Notes: generated by a model from the sequence alone, not told the origin. Positions 7,898-16,426 are shown, counted from the first letter of the stretch. The stretch is DNA of 64,000 nucleotides from Streptomyces sp. MUM 2J (GCF_022414535.1 NZ_JADWYM010000003.1:62001-126000), one strand, 5' to 3'. Made by a program: numbers and translations.

Positions 7898-9286
7898 TCA
7901 GAACCGGTGAAGATCTCGGCGCACCGCCCCTCCCCCGCCGTCCCTGGGCCACAGCGGGAGGTCCAGGACGACGGTCAGACCTCCGCCGGGGGTGTCCTCC
8001 AGCCGCGCGGTGCCGCCGTTGGCGGTGACCAGCCGGTGGACGATGGCCAGCCCGAGTCCGGTGCCCCTGGCCTCGGGGTTGCCGAACCGGCGGAACGCGA
8101 CCGCCTTCGCTCCGTCCGTCATCCCGGGTCCGTCGTCCCGCACCCGTACCCGGGCCGTGCGGTCCTCGGTGCGGTGGTCGACGGTGACCGTCCCGCCTGC
8201 GGGGACGACGTCGACGGCGTTGGCGATCAGGTTGTCGAGGATCTGCTCCAGGTGGCCGGCACCCAGCGCGACGGTCGGCGCCGGCCCGTCGGACACGCCG
8301 GTCAGCCGCACACCCCGCTCCTGGGCGACGGGTGTCCAGGCGGCCACCCGCTCGGCCACCACCTCCCCGGCCCGCACGGCGGTGGGACGGGGTGTGGCCT
8401 GCTCGGCGCGGGCGACGGCGAGGAGCCCGTCGACGAGCCGGGACAGCCGGGCGATCTCCTCCTGGGCGGCGGTGAGTTCTGCCGCGGTGTCGCGGTCGGC
8501 CCCGGCGGCGAGGACGTCGAGCCGCAGCCGCAGTGCGGCCAGTGGGGTGCGCAGTTGGTGGGACACATCGGCGATCACGGCCCGGTGGCCGTGCACCAGC
8601 GCCTCGGTGCGCGCCGCCATGGTGTTGAAGGTGGCGGCCAGCCGGCGCACCTCCGGCGGTCCCCCGCCGACGTCGGCCCGTTCCCCCAGGGCGCCCTCGC
8701 CCAGTCGCCGTGCGCTGGCGTCCAGCGTGGACAGGGGGCGGCTGACCCAGCGGGCGAGGCGGGCGGACAGCAGGACCGAAGCGGCCAGCCCGGCCGCGCC
8801 GATCGCCGCGGACCAGCCCCAGATCGCGGCGATGCGGGCGTCGAGCGGGGACGCGGAGCGGGCCAGGACGACGGCTCCGGCGGGCTGGCGCACCTCGCCG
8901 GCGGGTTCTGCCGTCAGCAACCGGCCCTCGTTCTCCGGTGGCTCCGGTTCGTGCCCGGCCAGCACCTCCGCCACGAGGTCGCGCGCTTCCTCCCCCCGCG
9001 CCGCCGCGCAGGGGGTGGCGGCGACCGGGCGACCGGCGGCGTCGTACACGGCGGCGCAGTCGCCGGCCCGGGCGGCGGCGGCGAGTTCGCGCTGCATGGT
9101 GGTCGCGGGTTTGTGGTCGGAGAGGTGCTCCTCGGCCGCCGCGGCGATCACGCGGGTGGCGGCCCGCTGGCTGTCGCGGTACGCGACGCGCTCGCGCGCC
9201 GTCATCGACACCGCCAGCGGTACGACCGCCAGCACGAGCAGCACGCAGGTGAGGGTCAGGAGGGTCCAGGTGATGCGGCGGGTCAC
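7898..9286 (-). CDS. Sensor histidine kinase, HAMP type (OmpR partner)
   Basis: A 462-residue classical kinase. It has an N-terminal membrane helix (about 5-28), an extracytoplasmic sensor of about 115 residues with a Cys-containing AVYDAAG segment, a second helix (about 150-170), HAMP, a HisKA H-box (SHQLRTPLAALRLRL, about residue 240) and HATPase_c with N box NLIANAVD, DDGPGM and GTGLGLAIV. The GTG start overlaps the regulator stop (GTGA). The five-gene flavin/Fe-S operon starts only 91 bp downstream on the same strand, so co-transcription is plausible and the pair probably controls that operon in response to an envelope redox or stress signal. Confidence 0.94.
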   Translation of the reverse strand: MTRRITWTLLTLTCVLLVLAVVPLAVSMTARERVAYRDSQRAATRVIAAAAEEHLSDHKPATTMQRELAAAARAGDCAAVYDAAGRPVAATPCAAARGEEARDLVAEVLAGHEPEPPENEGRLLTAEPAGEVRQPAGAVVLARSASPLDARIAAIWGWSAAIGAAGLAASVLLSARLARWVSRPLSTLDASARRLGEGALGERADVGGGPPEVRRLAATFNTMAARTEALVHGHRAVIADVSHQLRTPLAALRLRLDVLAAGADRDTAAELTAAQEEIARLSRLVDGLLAVARAEQATPRPTAVRAGEVVAERVAAWTPVAQERGVRLTGVSDGPAPTVALGAGHLEQILDNLIANAVDVVPAGGTVTVDHRTEDRTARVRVRDDGPGMTDGAKAVAFRRFGNPEARGTGLGLAIVHRLVTANGGTARLEDTPGGGLTVVLDLPLWPRDGGGGAVRRDLHRF

Positions 9287-9996
9287 GGCCGTTCCTCCGG
9301 CCGCGGGTTCGCGCGGACCGTGCCGAGCCGGAATCCGTGCCCGTAGACCGTCTCGATCAGGCCCGGTGCGGCGAGTTTGCGCCGCAGCGCGGCGACGTGG
9401 ACGTCCAGCACCTTGGTCGGGCCGTACCAGTGGGCGTCCCAGGCCCGTTCCAGGATCTGCTGCCGGCTCACCACCCGGCCGGGGTCGGCGGCCAGGCACT
9501 CCAGGATGGAGAACTCCTTCGGGGTCAGGGTCACCGTGCGTCCGTCGACCGCGACGTGCCGGGTGCGCAGGTCGAGCGCGAGCGGCCCGTACCGGAGGAT
9601 CTCCGGTACGGCCGGGCGCCGGCGGCGCAGCACGGCCCGGATCCGGGCCAGCAGCTCGGCCAGGCCGAACGGCTTGACGAGGTAGTCGTCGGCGCCCTCG
9701 TCCAGGGCGACCACGCGGTCCGCCTCCTCGCCCCGCGCGGTCACGGCGATGATCGCGGCGTCCGACCGGGCGCGGAGCCGGCGGCAGACCTCGACGCCGT
9801 CGACGTCGGGGAGTCCCAGGTCGAGCAGCACCACGTCGGGGGACGGGGCGGCCAGGGCCGCCCGGCCGGTCCGGACGCCCTCGACGTCGTATCCGGCCTG
9901 CCGCAGCCCGCGCACCAGGGATTCCGCGATGCCCCGGTCGTCCTCGACCACCAGGACGCGCGTGCTGCCGTCCCTGTCGGTGGCCCGGGTGCTCAT
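9283..9996 (-). CDS. OmpR/PhoB-family response regulator
   Basis: A 237-residue regulator with a receiver domain (about 12-125; acidic pair EDD, phospho-acceptor about D59 in DVVLLDLGLPDVDG, Lys in YLVKPF) and a C-terminal winged helix (about 140-230; RTVTLTPKEFSILECLA, VDVHVAALRRKL, VYGHGFRLG type motifs). Start 9996 gives the conserved STRVLVVEDD beginning; upstream in-frame sequence is Pro/Arg-rich and not family-like. It is first in the leftward block with its kinase and the electron-transfer genes. Confidence 0.94.
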   Translation of the reverse strand: MSTRATDRDGSTRVLVVEDDRGIAESLVRGLRQAGYDVEGVRTGRAALAAPSPDVVLLDLGLPDVDGVEVCRRLRARSDAAIIAVTARGEEADRVVALDEGADDYLVKPFGLAELLARIRAVLRRRRPAVPEILRYGPLALDLRTRHVAVDGRTVTLTPKEFSILECLAADPGRVVSRQQILERAWDAHWYGPTKVLDVHVAALRRKLAAPGLIETVYGHGFRLGTVRANPRPEERP

Positions 9997-10030
9997 GGGT
10001 GTCGGCCGCCTTCCGGTCCGGGGGCCCGCG

Positions 10031-10720
10031 TCAGGCCGGGGCGCCGACCCGGTGGCGCAGGTTGTGGAACTGGCGGGTCTGCATGACGAAGTGCGCGGGT
10101 TCGCCGACCAGGAGGTCGAACAGCCGGGTGAGCGGACGCGGGTGGCCCCGACCGCGGGTGCGGACCACCAGGCGGGTTCCGCCGTCGGGGGCCGGCCGCA
10201 GGTGGAAGGCCCAGATCCCGTCCGCGCGCGCCCGCGGTACGGCGTCGTGCTGCGGGTCGAACGAGTGGCCGCCGGGCAGACGCAGGTCGGAGCGCAGGAC
10301 GAGGGTCCGGTTCGGCTCCAGGCGGGCCACGGTGAACCAGGCACTGCCGTCAGGCGTCGCCGTCAGCCGCTGACCCTCCTCCAGTCGCTGCCAGTCGGGC
10401 TCGATGCGCTCCGCGCTCGGTTCTCCGTAGTGGTCGAGGCGGTCCCAGCTGTACCAGCCGGCACGATCGCCTCCCATCTGCGCCAGCCAGGGCCAGACCT
10501 CCTCGGGTGGCGCGGGCAGGGTGGTGGCCATGGTGGAGGTGGTGTCGGCGTCGGGGAACAGCTCGTCGCCGGGGTAGTCGCGAGCTGCCTCGTCCGGTGT
10601 CGCACCCCAGCTCAGCAGGCGTGGCCGCAGCCGCCGGGCGTAGAGCACCGCCGCCGCGCAGAGCGTGAGGGGCAGCAGGCGGGTTGCCCGCCGCCGCCCG
10701 CATTCCGGCTGCTGGGACAT
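10031..10720 (-). CDS. Membrane-anchored SRPBCC family protein
   Basis: A 229-residue protein. A basic N-terminus is followed by a hydrophobic segment (about 15-30), a short DYPGDELFPDA stretch, and then an SRPBCC/START-like domain with the recurrent PPEEVWPWLAQMGGDRAGWYSWD sequence split around residue 70-95. ATG 10720 has GGGAGGA five bases upstream. Such proteins bind hydrophobic ligands in a helix-grip fold; no specific ligand can be assigned. It lies just upstream of the OmpR-type regulator on the same strand (34-base gap) and may be part of that transcript. Confidence 0.82.
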   Translation of the reverse strand: MSQQPECGRRRATRLLPLTLCAAAVLYARRLRPRLLSWGATPDEAARDYPGDELFPDADTTSTMATTLPAPPEEVWPWLAQMGGDRAGWYSWDRLDHYGEPSAERIEPDWQRLEEGQRLTATPDGSAWFTVARLEPNRTLVLRSDLRLPGGHSFDPQHDAVPRARADGIWAFHLRPAPDGGTRLVVRTRGRGHPRPLTRLFDLLVGEPAHFVMQTRQFHNLRHRVGAPA

Positions 10721-11224
10721 GGTGTCCTCCCTGGTCGTCGGGGAGCGGACCTGGCTGCCGGCGGAGCCGGTCGCCTGCTCCCGGCATATCTGTTCGAAGG
10801 CGGGCCGCGCGAGTGCCGGTCGGTCCCGTGGTGGGGCCGACCGGTCCTGTCCCGTGCCCGGCCGGTCGCCCGGGCACCGGGCCGGTTCCGCCTCACGCCC
10901 GCTCCGTGCTCGCTCGCGGCCGCCCGGTCGCCGGCGCCCGGCCGGTCCTGCCGCCGCGCGCCTCGCCGGTCGTGTGCGGCGTCCGGGCACGGGCTGCGGT
11001 GCGACCGGGCGCGGACGGTCCTCGGGCGGTGGCATCACCCGTCCGGGGGAAGCCGACGGTCCCGGCCGGACACCGGGCCGCCCGGTCCCGCCGCCGGACG
11101 CCGGGAGCGGCCGTCGCCTCGTACGGACGCCCCTCAGGCCGCGACGCCGGGCCGGGCGGCGGGGGCGTTCCGGGAGCGTCGCGGATCACCGCCGGTTGTG
11201 TGACACGGGCACCGGGCGGAGACA
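10721..11224. other. Divergent intergenic region
   Basis: This 504-bp region separates leftward and rightward genes and must hold two promoters. It contains an inverted repeat GTGCCCG-N10-CGGGCAC at 10854-10877, an 8-bp palindrome GACCGGTC near 10839, and several further CCGGTC copies. At 11075-11089 lies GGGCCGCCCGGTCCC, whose other strand resembles the DevR half-sites discussed for pncB but with one extra base. No convincing coding sequence is present. Confidence 0.5.
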
Positions 11225-12184
11225 ATGGAGGGCATGTCCGCGCAGGCCACCACGGTCACGACGGACGACGGCGCGCGTCTTCACGTCGCCGTCTCCGGTG
11301 ACCCGGACGCACCCCTGACAGCGGTGCTCTGCCACGGCTACATGCTCGATGCCACCGCCTGGCAGTTCCAGGTCCCCGACCTCGGCCGGGTCTCCCGCCT
11401 GGTCGTGTTCGACCAGCGCGGCCACGGCCGCTCCACGCTCGGCGCGGCCCCGGTCACGGTCGAGCGTCTGGGCGAGGACCTCCGCCAGGTGCTGGGAGCC
11501 ACCGCCCCGGCCGGGCCGGTGGTGCTCGTCGGCCATTCCATGGGCGGCATGGCGATCATGGCCCTGGCCTCCGCGTGCCCCGAGCTGTTCGGGACCCGGA
11601 TCGCGGGGACGGGGCTGCTGTCGACATCGGCCGGGCAGCTGAACGGCACGCCGATGGGGCTGCCGCCCGCGGCGGCGCGGGTCCTGCATCTGGCCCTGGC
11701 CACCGGCCTGCCGCGGCTGGCCCGCGTGCCGCGGGCCGTGGACATCGTGCGCCGCCACACCGGCCGGATCGCGTTCCGGCTGAGCCGTCCGCTGCTGTAC
11801 GGGGACCCGGTGGACCCCATCGCCGCCCGGCTCACCATCCAGGCCATGTCCCGGGTGCCGACCATGACCATCGCCGCCTGCTATCCGGCGCTCATGGCGC
11901 ACGACCAGTTGGCGGCCCTGCCCGTGCTGGCCCGGTGCCCGGTGCTCGTGGCGGTGGGCGCTCAGGACCAGATCACGCCCGCCTCGCACAGCGCCACCCT
12001 CGCCGCCGGCATCCCCTCCGCCGAACTCGCCGTGGTACCGAGGGCCTCGCACCTGCTGCCGCTGGAACGTCCCGACGAGGTCAACCAGCTGCTGCTGGAA
12101 CTGATGGCCCGCAGTGCGGCGGATGCGGCGGGTGGCAACGGGCTGCCCCGGGTCCGCGCCCGTCGCCGGCGGCGGCGTCCGTAG
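11225..12184 (+). CDS. Alpha/beta hydrolase
   Basis: A 319-residue alpha/beta hydrolase fold protein. It has an oxyanion-hole region CHGYMLDATAW, a nucleophile elbow GHSMGG (S105), a DQRGHGRS loop, a probable acid Asp in VAVGAQDQITP, and the catalytic His in ASHLLPLERPDEV. An insertion between the elbow and the acid residue forms a lid with a Met/Pro-rich segment. ATG 11225 and ATG 11234 are both possible, with GGAG and GGAGG respectively close upstream. The Arg-rich tail is typical of Streptomyces drift. The substrate is unknown; esterase, haloperoxidase-like and lactonase activities are all possible. Confidence 0.9.
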   Translation: MEGMSAQATTVTTDDGARLHVAVSGDPDAPLTAVLCHGYMLDATAWQFQVPDLGRVSRLVVFDQRGHGRSTLGAAPVTVERLGEDLRQVLGATAPAGPVVLVGHSMGGMAIMALASACPELFGTRIAGTGLLSTSAGQLNGTPMGLPPAAARVLHLALATGLPRLARVPRAVDIVRRHTGRIAFRLSRPLLYGDPVDPIAARLTIQAMSRVPTMTIAACYPALMAHDQLAALPVLARCPVLVAVGAQDQITPASHSATLAAGIPSAELAVVPRASHLLPLERPDEVNQLLLELMARSAADAAGGNGLPRVRARRRRRRP

Positions 12185-12282
12185 GAGGGCTCCCGGCGGT
12201 CCGGGTCCCGGGCAGCCGGGCCTGCGGCCGCGGGGCCGGCGGCGGGTCGCCGGTGAGGCGGCCGCCGCCCATGATGGTGGGG

Positions 12283-12297
12283 GGGTCCTTCGGGACC
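12283..12297 (+). promoter_or_regulatory. Palindrome upstream of phosphofructokinase
   Basis: GGGTCCTTCGGGACC lies about 100 bases before the pfkA start. It shares the GGGnCCTTCGG core with the box upstream of pncB and so could be a DevR-type operator. Equally, as RNA it would form a GGUCC/GGACC stem closed by a UUCG tetraloop. It matches the mycobacterial DevR core less well than the pncB box does. Confidence 0.3.
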
Positions 12298-12395
12298 GCC
12301 GGGTCCGCCTCGTGGAGACGGGCCACGACCCTGACCGTGCGACCGGCGGCCGATCCGCATCCGCCGACGTCACGCCCTGCGCGAAGGAGGGAGCC

Positions 12396-13421
12396 ATGAG
12401 GGTCGGAGTGCTGACCGGTGGCGGCGACTGCCCCGGTCTCAACGCCGTGATCCGCGGTGTCGTGCGCAAGGGCGTCCAGGAGTACGGCTTCGACTTCGTC
12501 GGTCTGCGGGACGGCTGGCGGGGCGCGCTGGAGGGCACGGTGGTGCCGCTGGCCGTCTCCAACGTCCGGGGGATCCTTCCGCGCGGCGGAACGATCCTCG
12601 GTTCCTCCCGCACGAATCCCCTCAGGCACGAGGACGGGGTGCAGCGGGTCAAGGACACCCTGGCCGAGCACCGCGTCGACGCGCTGGTCGTGATCGGCGG
12701 CGAGGACACGCTCGGTGCGGCCACCGAGCTGAGCCGCGAGGGCATCCGGCTGGTCGGCGTGCCGAAGACCATCGACAACGACGTGGCCGGCACCGACTAC
12801 ACCTTCGGCTTCGACACCGCCGTCGGTATCGCGACGGAGGCCATCGACCGGCTGCACACGACCGCCGAGTCCCATATGCGCACGCTGGTGGTCGAGGTGA
12901 TGGGCCGGCACTCGGGATGGATCGCGCTGCACGCCGGTGTGGCCGGCGGAGCGAACGTGATCCTCGTCCCCGAGCGGCCGTTCGACATCGACCAGGTCTG
13001 CGCGTGGGTGCAGAGCCGATTCGAGATCAACTACGCGCCGATCGTCGTCGCCGCCGAGGGTGCCGTGCCCAAGGAGGGGCAGATGGTGCTCAAGGACCGC
13101 TCGCTGGACGAGTACGGCCATGTACGGCTGTCCGGGATCGGCGAGTGGCTGGCGCGGGAGATCTCGCGGCGCACCGGCACGGACGCGCGGACCACGGTGC
13201 TCGGTCACGTCCAGCGCGGAGGCACTCCGAGCGCCTTCGACCGGTGGCTGGCCACGCGCTTCGGGCTGCACGCGATCGACGCGGTCAGGCAGGGAGACTT
13301 CGGCACGATGGTCGCCCTGCGCGGCACCGACATCGTCCTGCTGCCGCTGGACGGCGGCAGGCCGAGGACCAAGCTCGTCGATCCGTCGCTGTACGACGAG
13401 TTCGAGGTGTTCTTCGGGTGA
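12396..13421 (+). CDS. pfkA: 6-phosphofructokinase, predicted PPi-dependent
   Basis: A 341-residue group III phosphofructokinase, which makes fructose 1,6-bisphosphate from fructose 6-phosphate. The start has an excellent AAGGAGGGAGCC site. Visible motifs are [18 protein letters not shown] at the N-terminus, [41 protein letters not shown] and [12 protein letters not shown]. The decisive donor-site residues are D104 (GGED) and K124 (PKTIDND). ATP-using enzymes carry Gly at 104, whereas Asp104 with Lys124 is the PPi-dependent pattern, so PPi is the predicted phosphoryl donor and the reaction may be reversible. A class I aldolase relic follows, so glycolytic genes were once paired here. Confidence 0.93.
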   Translation: MRVGVLTGGGDCPGLNAVIRGVVRKGVQEYGFDFVGLRDGWRGALEGTVVPLAVSNVRGILPRGGTILGSSRTNPLRHEDGVQRVKDTLAEHRVDALVVIGGEDTLGAATELSREGIRLVGVPKTIDNDVAGTDYTFGFDTAVGIATEAIDRLHTTAESHMRTLVVEVMGRHSGWIALHAGVAGGANVILVPERPFDIDQVCAWVQSRFEINYAPIVVAAEGAVPKEGQMVLKDRSLDEYGHVRLSGIGEWLAREISRRTGTDARTTVLGHVQRGGTPSAFDRWLATRFGLHAIDAVRQGDFGTMVALRGTDIVLLPLDGGRPRTKLVDPSLYDEFEVFFG

Positions 13422-13486
13422 CCCCTGTCATGGGGCGGCCCCGGGCCGTTCGGCCTGCGGGCGCGCACCGGCCGGCTCTGCCGGCC

Positions 13487-13621
13487 GTGATCAACAAGCG
13501 GGCCGGCGGTACGGGTCTCATCACCGGCCGCAAGGCGTTCCAGCGGCCCACCGGTGAAGGTGTCGCACTCCTGAACGCGGTCCAGGACGTGTATCTGGAC
13601 GAGCGCATCACCGTCGCGTGA
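13487..13621 (+). pseudogene. C-terminal relic of class I fructose-bisphosphate aldolase
   Basis: The last 44 codons match the C-terminus of DhnA/FbaB-type class I fructose-bisphosphate aldolase: [19 protein letters not shown] and [17 protein letters not shown], ending at a normal stop. The rest of the roughly 300-residue barrel is absent: the preceding 65 bases after pfkA are not aldolase-like in any frame. A deletion between pfkA and the aldolase 3' end explains this. An expressed functional peptide seems unlikely. Confidence 0.8.
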
Positions 13622-13732
13622 CACGGCGCGGCCCGTGCAAAGCCGCGGAGTGAGCCGGTGAGTGGTGGCGTTCGCCTCAGGGCGTGGCCGAGGTCCCGCC
13701 GCCGCGGCGGCGGGACGGTGCCCGGCGTGCGG

Positions 13733-14020
13733 TCACAGCGGCCATCCGGCGACCTCGTGGGTGTCGGGCCGGGGTGAACCCTCGTGCTCGATGTCGCGTT
13801 CCGCGGCGTTCAGCAGCTTCTCGGCGAGGTCGCGCATGGCCCGGCCGGCGGCCAGTTCCTCGCCGATGTCCGGGACGTCACGGTCCGCGGGGTTGCGGTG
13901 GGCCGTCCCGTGGCCGGTGACCGCGGTCGTGCCCGTGTCCAGGACCACATGCGCCTGTGTCGTCCCGTGCTCGTCCTCGAAGAGGTGAAGACGTGCCTTC
14001 CATTCCGATGCGTGCGTCAT
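13733..14020 (-). CDS. DUF1876 domain protein
   Basis: A 95-residue protein of the DUF1876 family (MTHASEWKARLHLFEDE start; ADRDVPDIGEELAAGRAMRDLA centre; HEVAGWPL-like end). The family includes mycobacterial Rv1738, a DosR-regulon protein whose fold resembles ribosome hibernation factors. ATG 14020 has GAGGTGG about six bases upstream. A 17-bp GC palindrome lies just upstream. Its place between a phosphofructokinase and nicotinate phosphoribosyltransferase fits a dormancy gene set. The molecular role is not established. Confidence 0.88.
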   Translation of the reverse strand: MTHASEWKARLHLFEDEHGTTQAHVVLDTGTTAVTGHGTAHRNPADRDVPDIGEELAAGRAMRDLAEKLLNAAERDIEHEGSPRPDTHEVAGWPL

Positions 14021-14042
14021 CGTTGTCCACCTCACCTCGATG

Positions 14043-14059
14043 CGGACCCCTCCGGTCCG
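14043..14059 (-). promoter_or_regulatory. Perfect palindrome upstream of the DUF1876 gene
   Basis: CGGACC-CCTCC-GGTCCG, centred about 31 bases before the DUF1876 start codon. The half-sites resemble the GGGAC/GTCCC half-sites of DevR boxes, but the spacing is longer than in the mycobacterial consensus. It is a candidate operator or the base of a 5'-leader hairpin. Confidence 0.35.
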
Positions 14060-14158
14060 TCCACTCTGTTGCCAACCTCTGCCGCGGCCCTCCGCCGCAG
14101 GTCTTCGATGTGGATCCCCGTCACGGGCCTGGTCGCGGGCCCCCTGCCGTGGTCGCGG

Positions 14159-15508
14159 TCATGGATCCTCGCGGATCGCCGTGGCGGCTGCTCCGTGCGC
14201 GACGTCGCGCCGGACGCGGTCGGTCAGCGCGCCGAGACGCGCCGAGGGCGTCGCCCCGGGCGGGCGCGGGGACCGGATCCTGCGCGCCGCCGGGGGCAGC
14301 AGGTCCAGGTCCGCCGCGAGCCGTTGCCGGCACATGTCGAGGGTGGGGCTCGCCCCGGTGCGCCGCCCGTCCAGCATCACCGTCTCCAGCAGGGGGACAC
14401 CGTCGTGGGGCGCCGGCTCGTCGGCGAGTCCGATCACGTCGGCGCACCGCGGGCGCCGGAACACCTGCTTGGCGCCCGGCGCCGTCGCCTTGGCCGACGA
14501 GAGCTTCATCACCGGACGGCCGTCGTACTCCACCATCTTGTACGCCGAATCCAGATACGGCGCGTCGGCCGAGACCCCGACCCGGGTGCCGACGGCGTAG
14601 ATGTCGACCGGTGCCCCGGAGCGGACCAGGTCCTCCACGGCGAACTCGTCGAGTCCTCCGCTGACGACGATCCGGACGTCGGGCAGGCCCGCGGCGTCCA
14701 GGAGGGAGCGGGTCCGCACCGCCAGGTCCCCGAGGTCGCCGCTGTCCAGCCGCACGGCCGAGCCCGGCCCGCGGTCGAGGTCGCGCAGCACGCGGGCCGC
14801 GACGCGGACGCCCTCCTCGGTGTCGTAGGTGTCCACCAGGAAGGTCACCGGCCCGGGATGGGCCCGCGCGAAGGCCCGGAACGCCTGCTCCTCCGTGCGG
14901 AACGCCTCCACGTAGGAGTGGGCCATCGTGCCGACGGCCGGTGTTCCCAGGGCCGTGGCCGCGGCCACGTTGCTGGTGGCGGCGAAACCGGCCAGCGCAC
15001 CGAGGCGGGCCGCCTGGAAGCCGGCCTGCGGTCCGTGGGTGCGCCGCAGGGAGAAGTCCACGACGGGGTGCCCGGCCGCCGCGAGGACGCAGCGCACCGT
15101 CTTCGAGGCGATCGCGGTCTGATGGCTGAGCAGGTTGAGCACGTACGTCTCGACGAGCTGAGCCTGCGGCAGGGGCGCGGTGACCTCCAGCAGAGGCTCC
15201 CCGGCCAGGACGACCCGCCCCTCCGGAACGGCCCGCACCGAGCCGGTGAACTCCAGTCCGAGCAGTGGTTCGAGGTCCCGTCGGGGGCGGTGCAGCGCGG
15301 CGGCGAAGGCATCGACGTCCTCCGGTCCCACGTGCAGAGCGGACAGGTGGTCCAGGGCCGATTCCAGTCCGGCGGCCACCAGGAACCCCCGGTCGGGGGG
15401 CAGTTCGCGGACGAAGAGGCTGAACGTCGCGGGGCCGGCCATCCCCTCCCGCAGATAGGACATGGCCATGGTGACCTCGTAGAGGTCGGTGGTCAGGGCC
15501 TCGGACAT
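14159..15508 (-). CDS. pncB: Nicotinate phosphoribosyltransferase
   Basis: A 449-residue type II phosphoribosyltransferase converting nicotinate and PRPP to nicotinate mononucleotide in NAD salvage. Family features are LTTDLYEVTMAMSYL at the start, FSLRRTHGPQAG, GTMAHSYVEAF (with the regulatory/catalytic His region), LVDTYDTEEGV, RLDSGDLGDLA, VSGGLDEFAVEDL, GVGT-like GTRVGVSADAPYLDSAYKMVEYDGRPVMKLS. Start 15508 was chosen because GAGGAGGTGACGG precedes it and because it begins at the conserved region. Mycobacterial pncB2 is a DosR-regulon gene, and the DevR-like box at 15637-15650 points to the same control here. Confidence 0.95.
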   Translation of the reverse strand: MSEALTTDLYEVTMAMSYLREGMAGPATFSLFVRELPPDRGFLVAAGLESALDHLSALHVGPEDVDAFAAALHRPRRDLEPLLGLEFTGSVRAVPEGRVVLAGEPLLEVTAPLPQAQLVETYVLNLLSHQTAIASKTVRCVLAAAGHPVVDFSLRRTHGPQAGFQAARLGALAGFAATSNVAAATALGTPAVGTMAHSYVEAFRTEEQAFRAFARAHPGPVTFLVDTYDTEEGVRVAARVLRDLDRGPGSAVRLDSGDLGDLAVRTRSLLDAAGLPDVRIVVSGGLDEFAVEDLVRSGAPVDIYAVGTRVGVSADAPYLDSAYKMVEYDGRPVMKLSSAKATAPGAKQVFRRPRCADVIGLADEPAPHDGVPLLETVMLDGRRTGASPTLDMCRQRLAADLDLLPPAARRIRSPRPPGATPSARLGALTDRVRRDVAHGAAATAIREDP

Positions 15509-15636
15509 CGCCGTCACCTCCTCGGCCCGCCCGGTCCGGGCGCCGGTCACGCACCGGGCGGGAGCGCCGGTATGCCGACTCCATCCACTGACGCCCCTTT
15601 CGTCCCACCATCGAGGGTCACCGGGCCGCGGTCACG

Positions 15637-15650
15637 GGGCCGAAGGTCCC
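15637..15650 (-). promoter_or_regulatory. DevR/OsdR-like box upstream of pncB
   Basis: On the pncB coding strand the sequence reads GGGACCTTCGGCCC. The published mycobacterial DevR core GGGACTTNNGNCCC is matched at every fixed position except one (C for T at position 6). It lies about 130 bases upstream of the pncB start. The divergent gene starts 181 bases away on the other side and could share it. Confidence 0.45.
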
Positions 15651-15830
15651 TGCGGGCGCGCCCTGCGTCCCGGAGACAGGACACCGGCGTACCCCGGTCG
15701 GGGGCACTTCGGCGGCTTCGCGACCGGTGGCCCGCTGCTGCATGGTGGAAACGGGAGCGACACCACGCCCGGCAGGCGGAGCGGAGCCGACAGCGGTGCG
15801 GCCGTGCCGGCTCCGCGGAGGGAGGCCACC

Positions 15831-16421
15831 ATGGACCACGGGGCCGGCACGGGTGAACAGCGGGCGCTCCCCCCGGGCGCCGCGTGGCGGTCGGTGGCCG
15901 CATGCTTCCTGTCCAGCCTCGTGCTGCTGGCGCGGGGCCGGGTCCGCCTCCCGGCGGACCGCCTCGGGACGCGGCTGACCTTCGCGGACGGCACCTCCGC
16001 CCGTGTGTACCGGGAGACCCGCCTGGGCAGCGGCCGGGCGCAGGACCCGTGCACACTGGTGGTCCGCTTCCGGCTGCGCCGGGTGCGGGGGCGTGCCCAC
16101 GCGTTGTTCCGCCGGGAGAGCCTGCTGAACACGCCCCTGTTCGTGGGATTCCCCGGTTTCACGTCGAAACTGTGGCTGGCCCACGACGAGCTCGGCCGCT
16201 ACCGGGGCGTGTACGAGTGGGACGGCCCGGAGCACGCGGAGCACTACGCGCGCTCGCTGTGGCGGGTACTGGCCCTGGTCAGCGAGCCCGGGTCGATCGG
16301 CTACGCCGTCGTACCGGGGCGGCGGCGCGACGCCGTGATCGCCGGCCCCGGTCCGGCCGGGGGCCATGATCCGGGATCGGGGGACACCGCCGCCTGGTGG
16401 CTCCCGGTCGGCGGGACGTGA
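15831..16421 (+). CDS. Conserved hypothetical protein next to FAD monooxygenase
   Basis: A 196-residue protein with a strong GGAGGGAGG ribosome site. It has a hydrophobic patch at about 20-35 and a conserved-looking core: FRRESLLNTPLFVGFPGFTS, LWLAHDELGRYRGVYEWDGPEHAEHYARSLWRVLALVS and SIGYAVVPG. The core pattern resembles YdhR-like/ABM-type alpha-beta barrels, but I cannot assign the family with certainty. Only five bases separate it from the monooxygenase gene, so the two form an operon and may work together, for example in oxidising an aromatic compound. Confidence 0.78.
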   Translation: MDHGAGTGEQRALPPGAAWRSVAACFLSSLVLLARGRVRLPADRLGTRLTFADGTSARVYRETRLGSGRAQDPCTLVVRFRLRRVRGRAHALFRRESLLNTPLFVGFPGFTSKLWLAHDELGRYRGVYEWDGPEHAEHYARSLWRVLALVSEPGSIGYAVVPGRRRDAVIAGPGPAGGHDPGSGDTAAWWLPVGGT

Positions 16422-16426
16422 GACCG

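Noticed and set aside
13434..13486. N-terminal part of a small intact gene containing the aldolase tail
   Set aside because: The 17 codons after ATG 13434 are not aldolase-like and lack a ribosome site, so the segment is treated as relic only from 13487.
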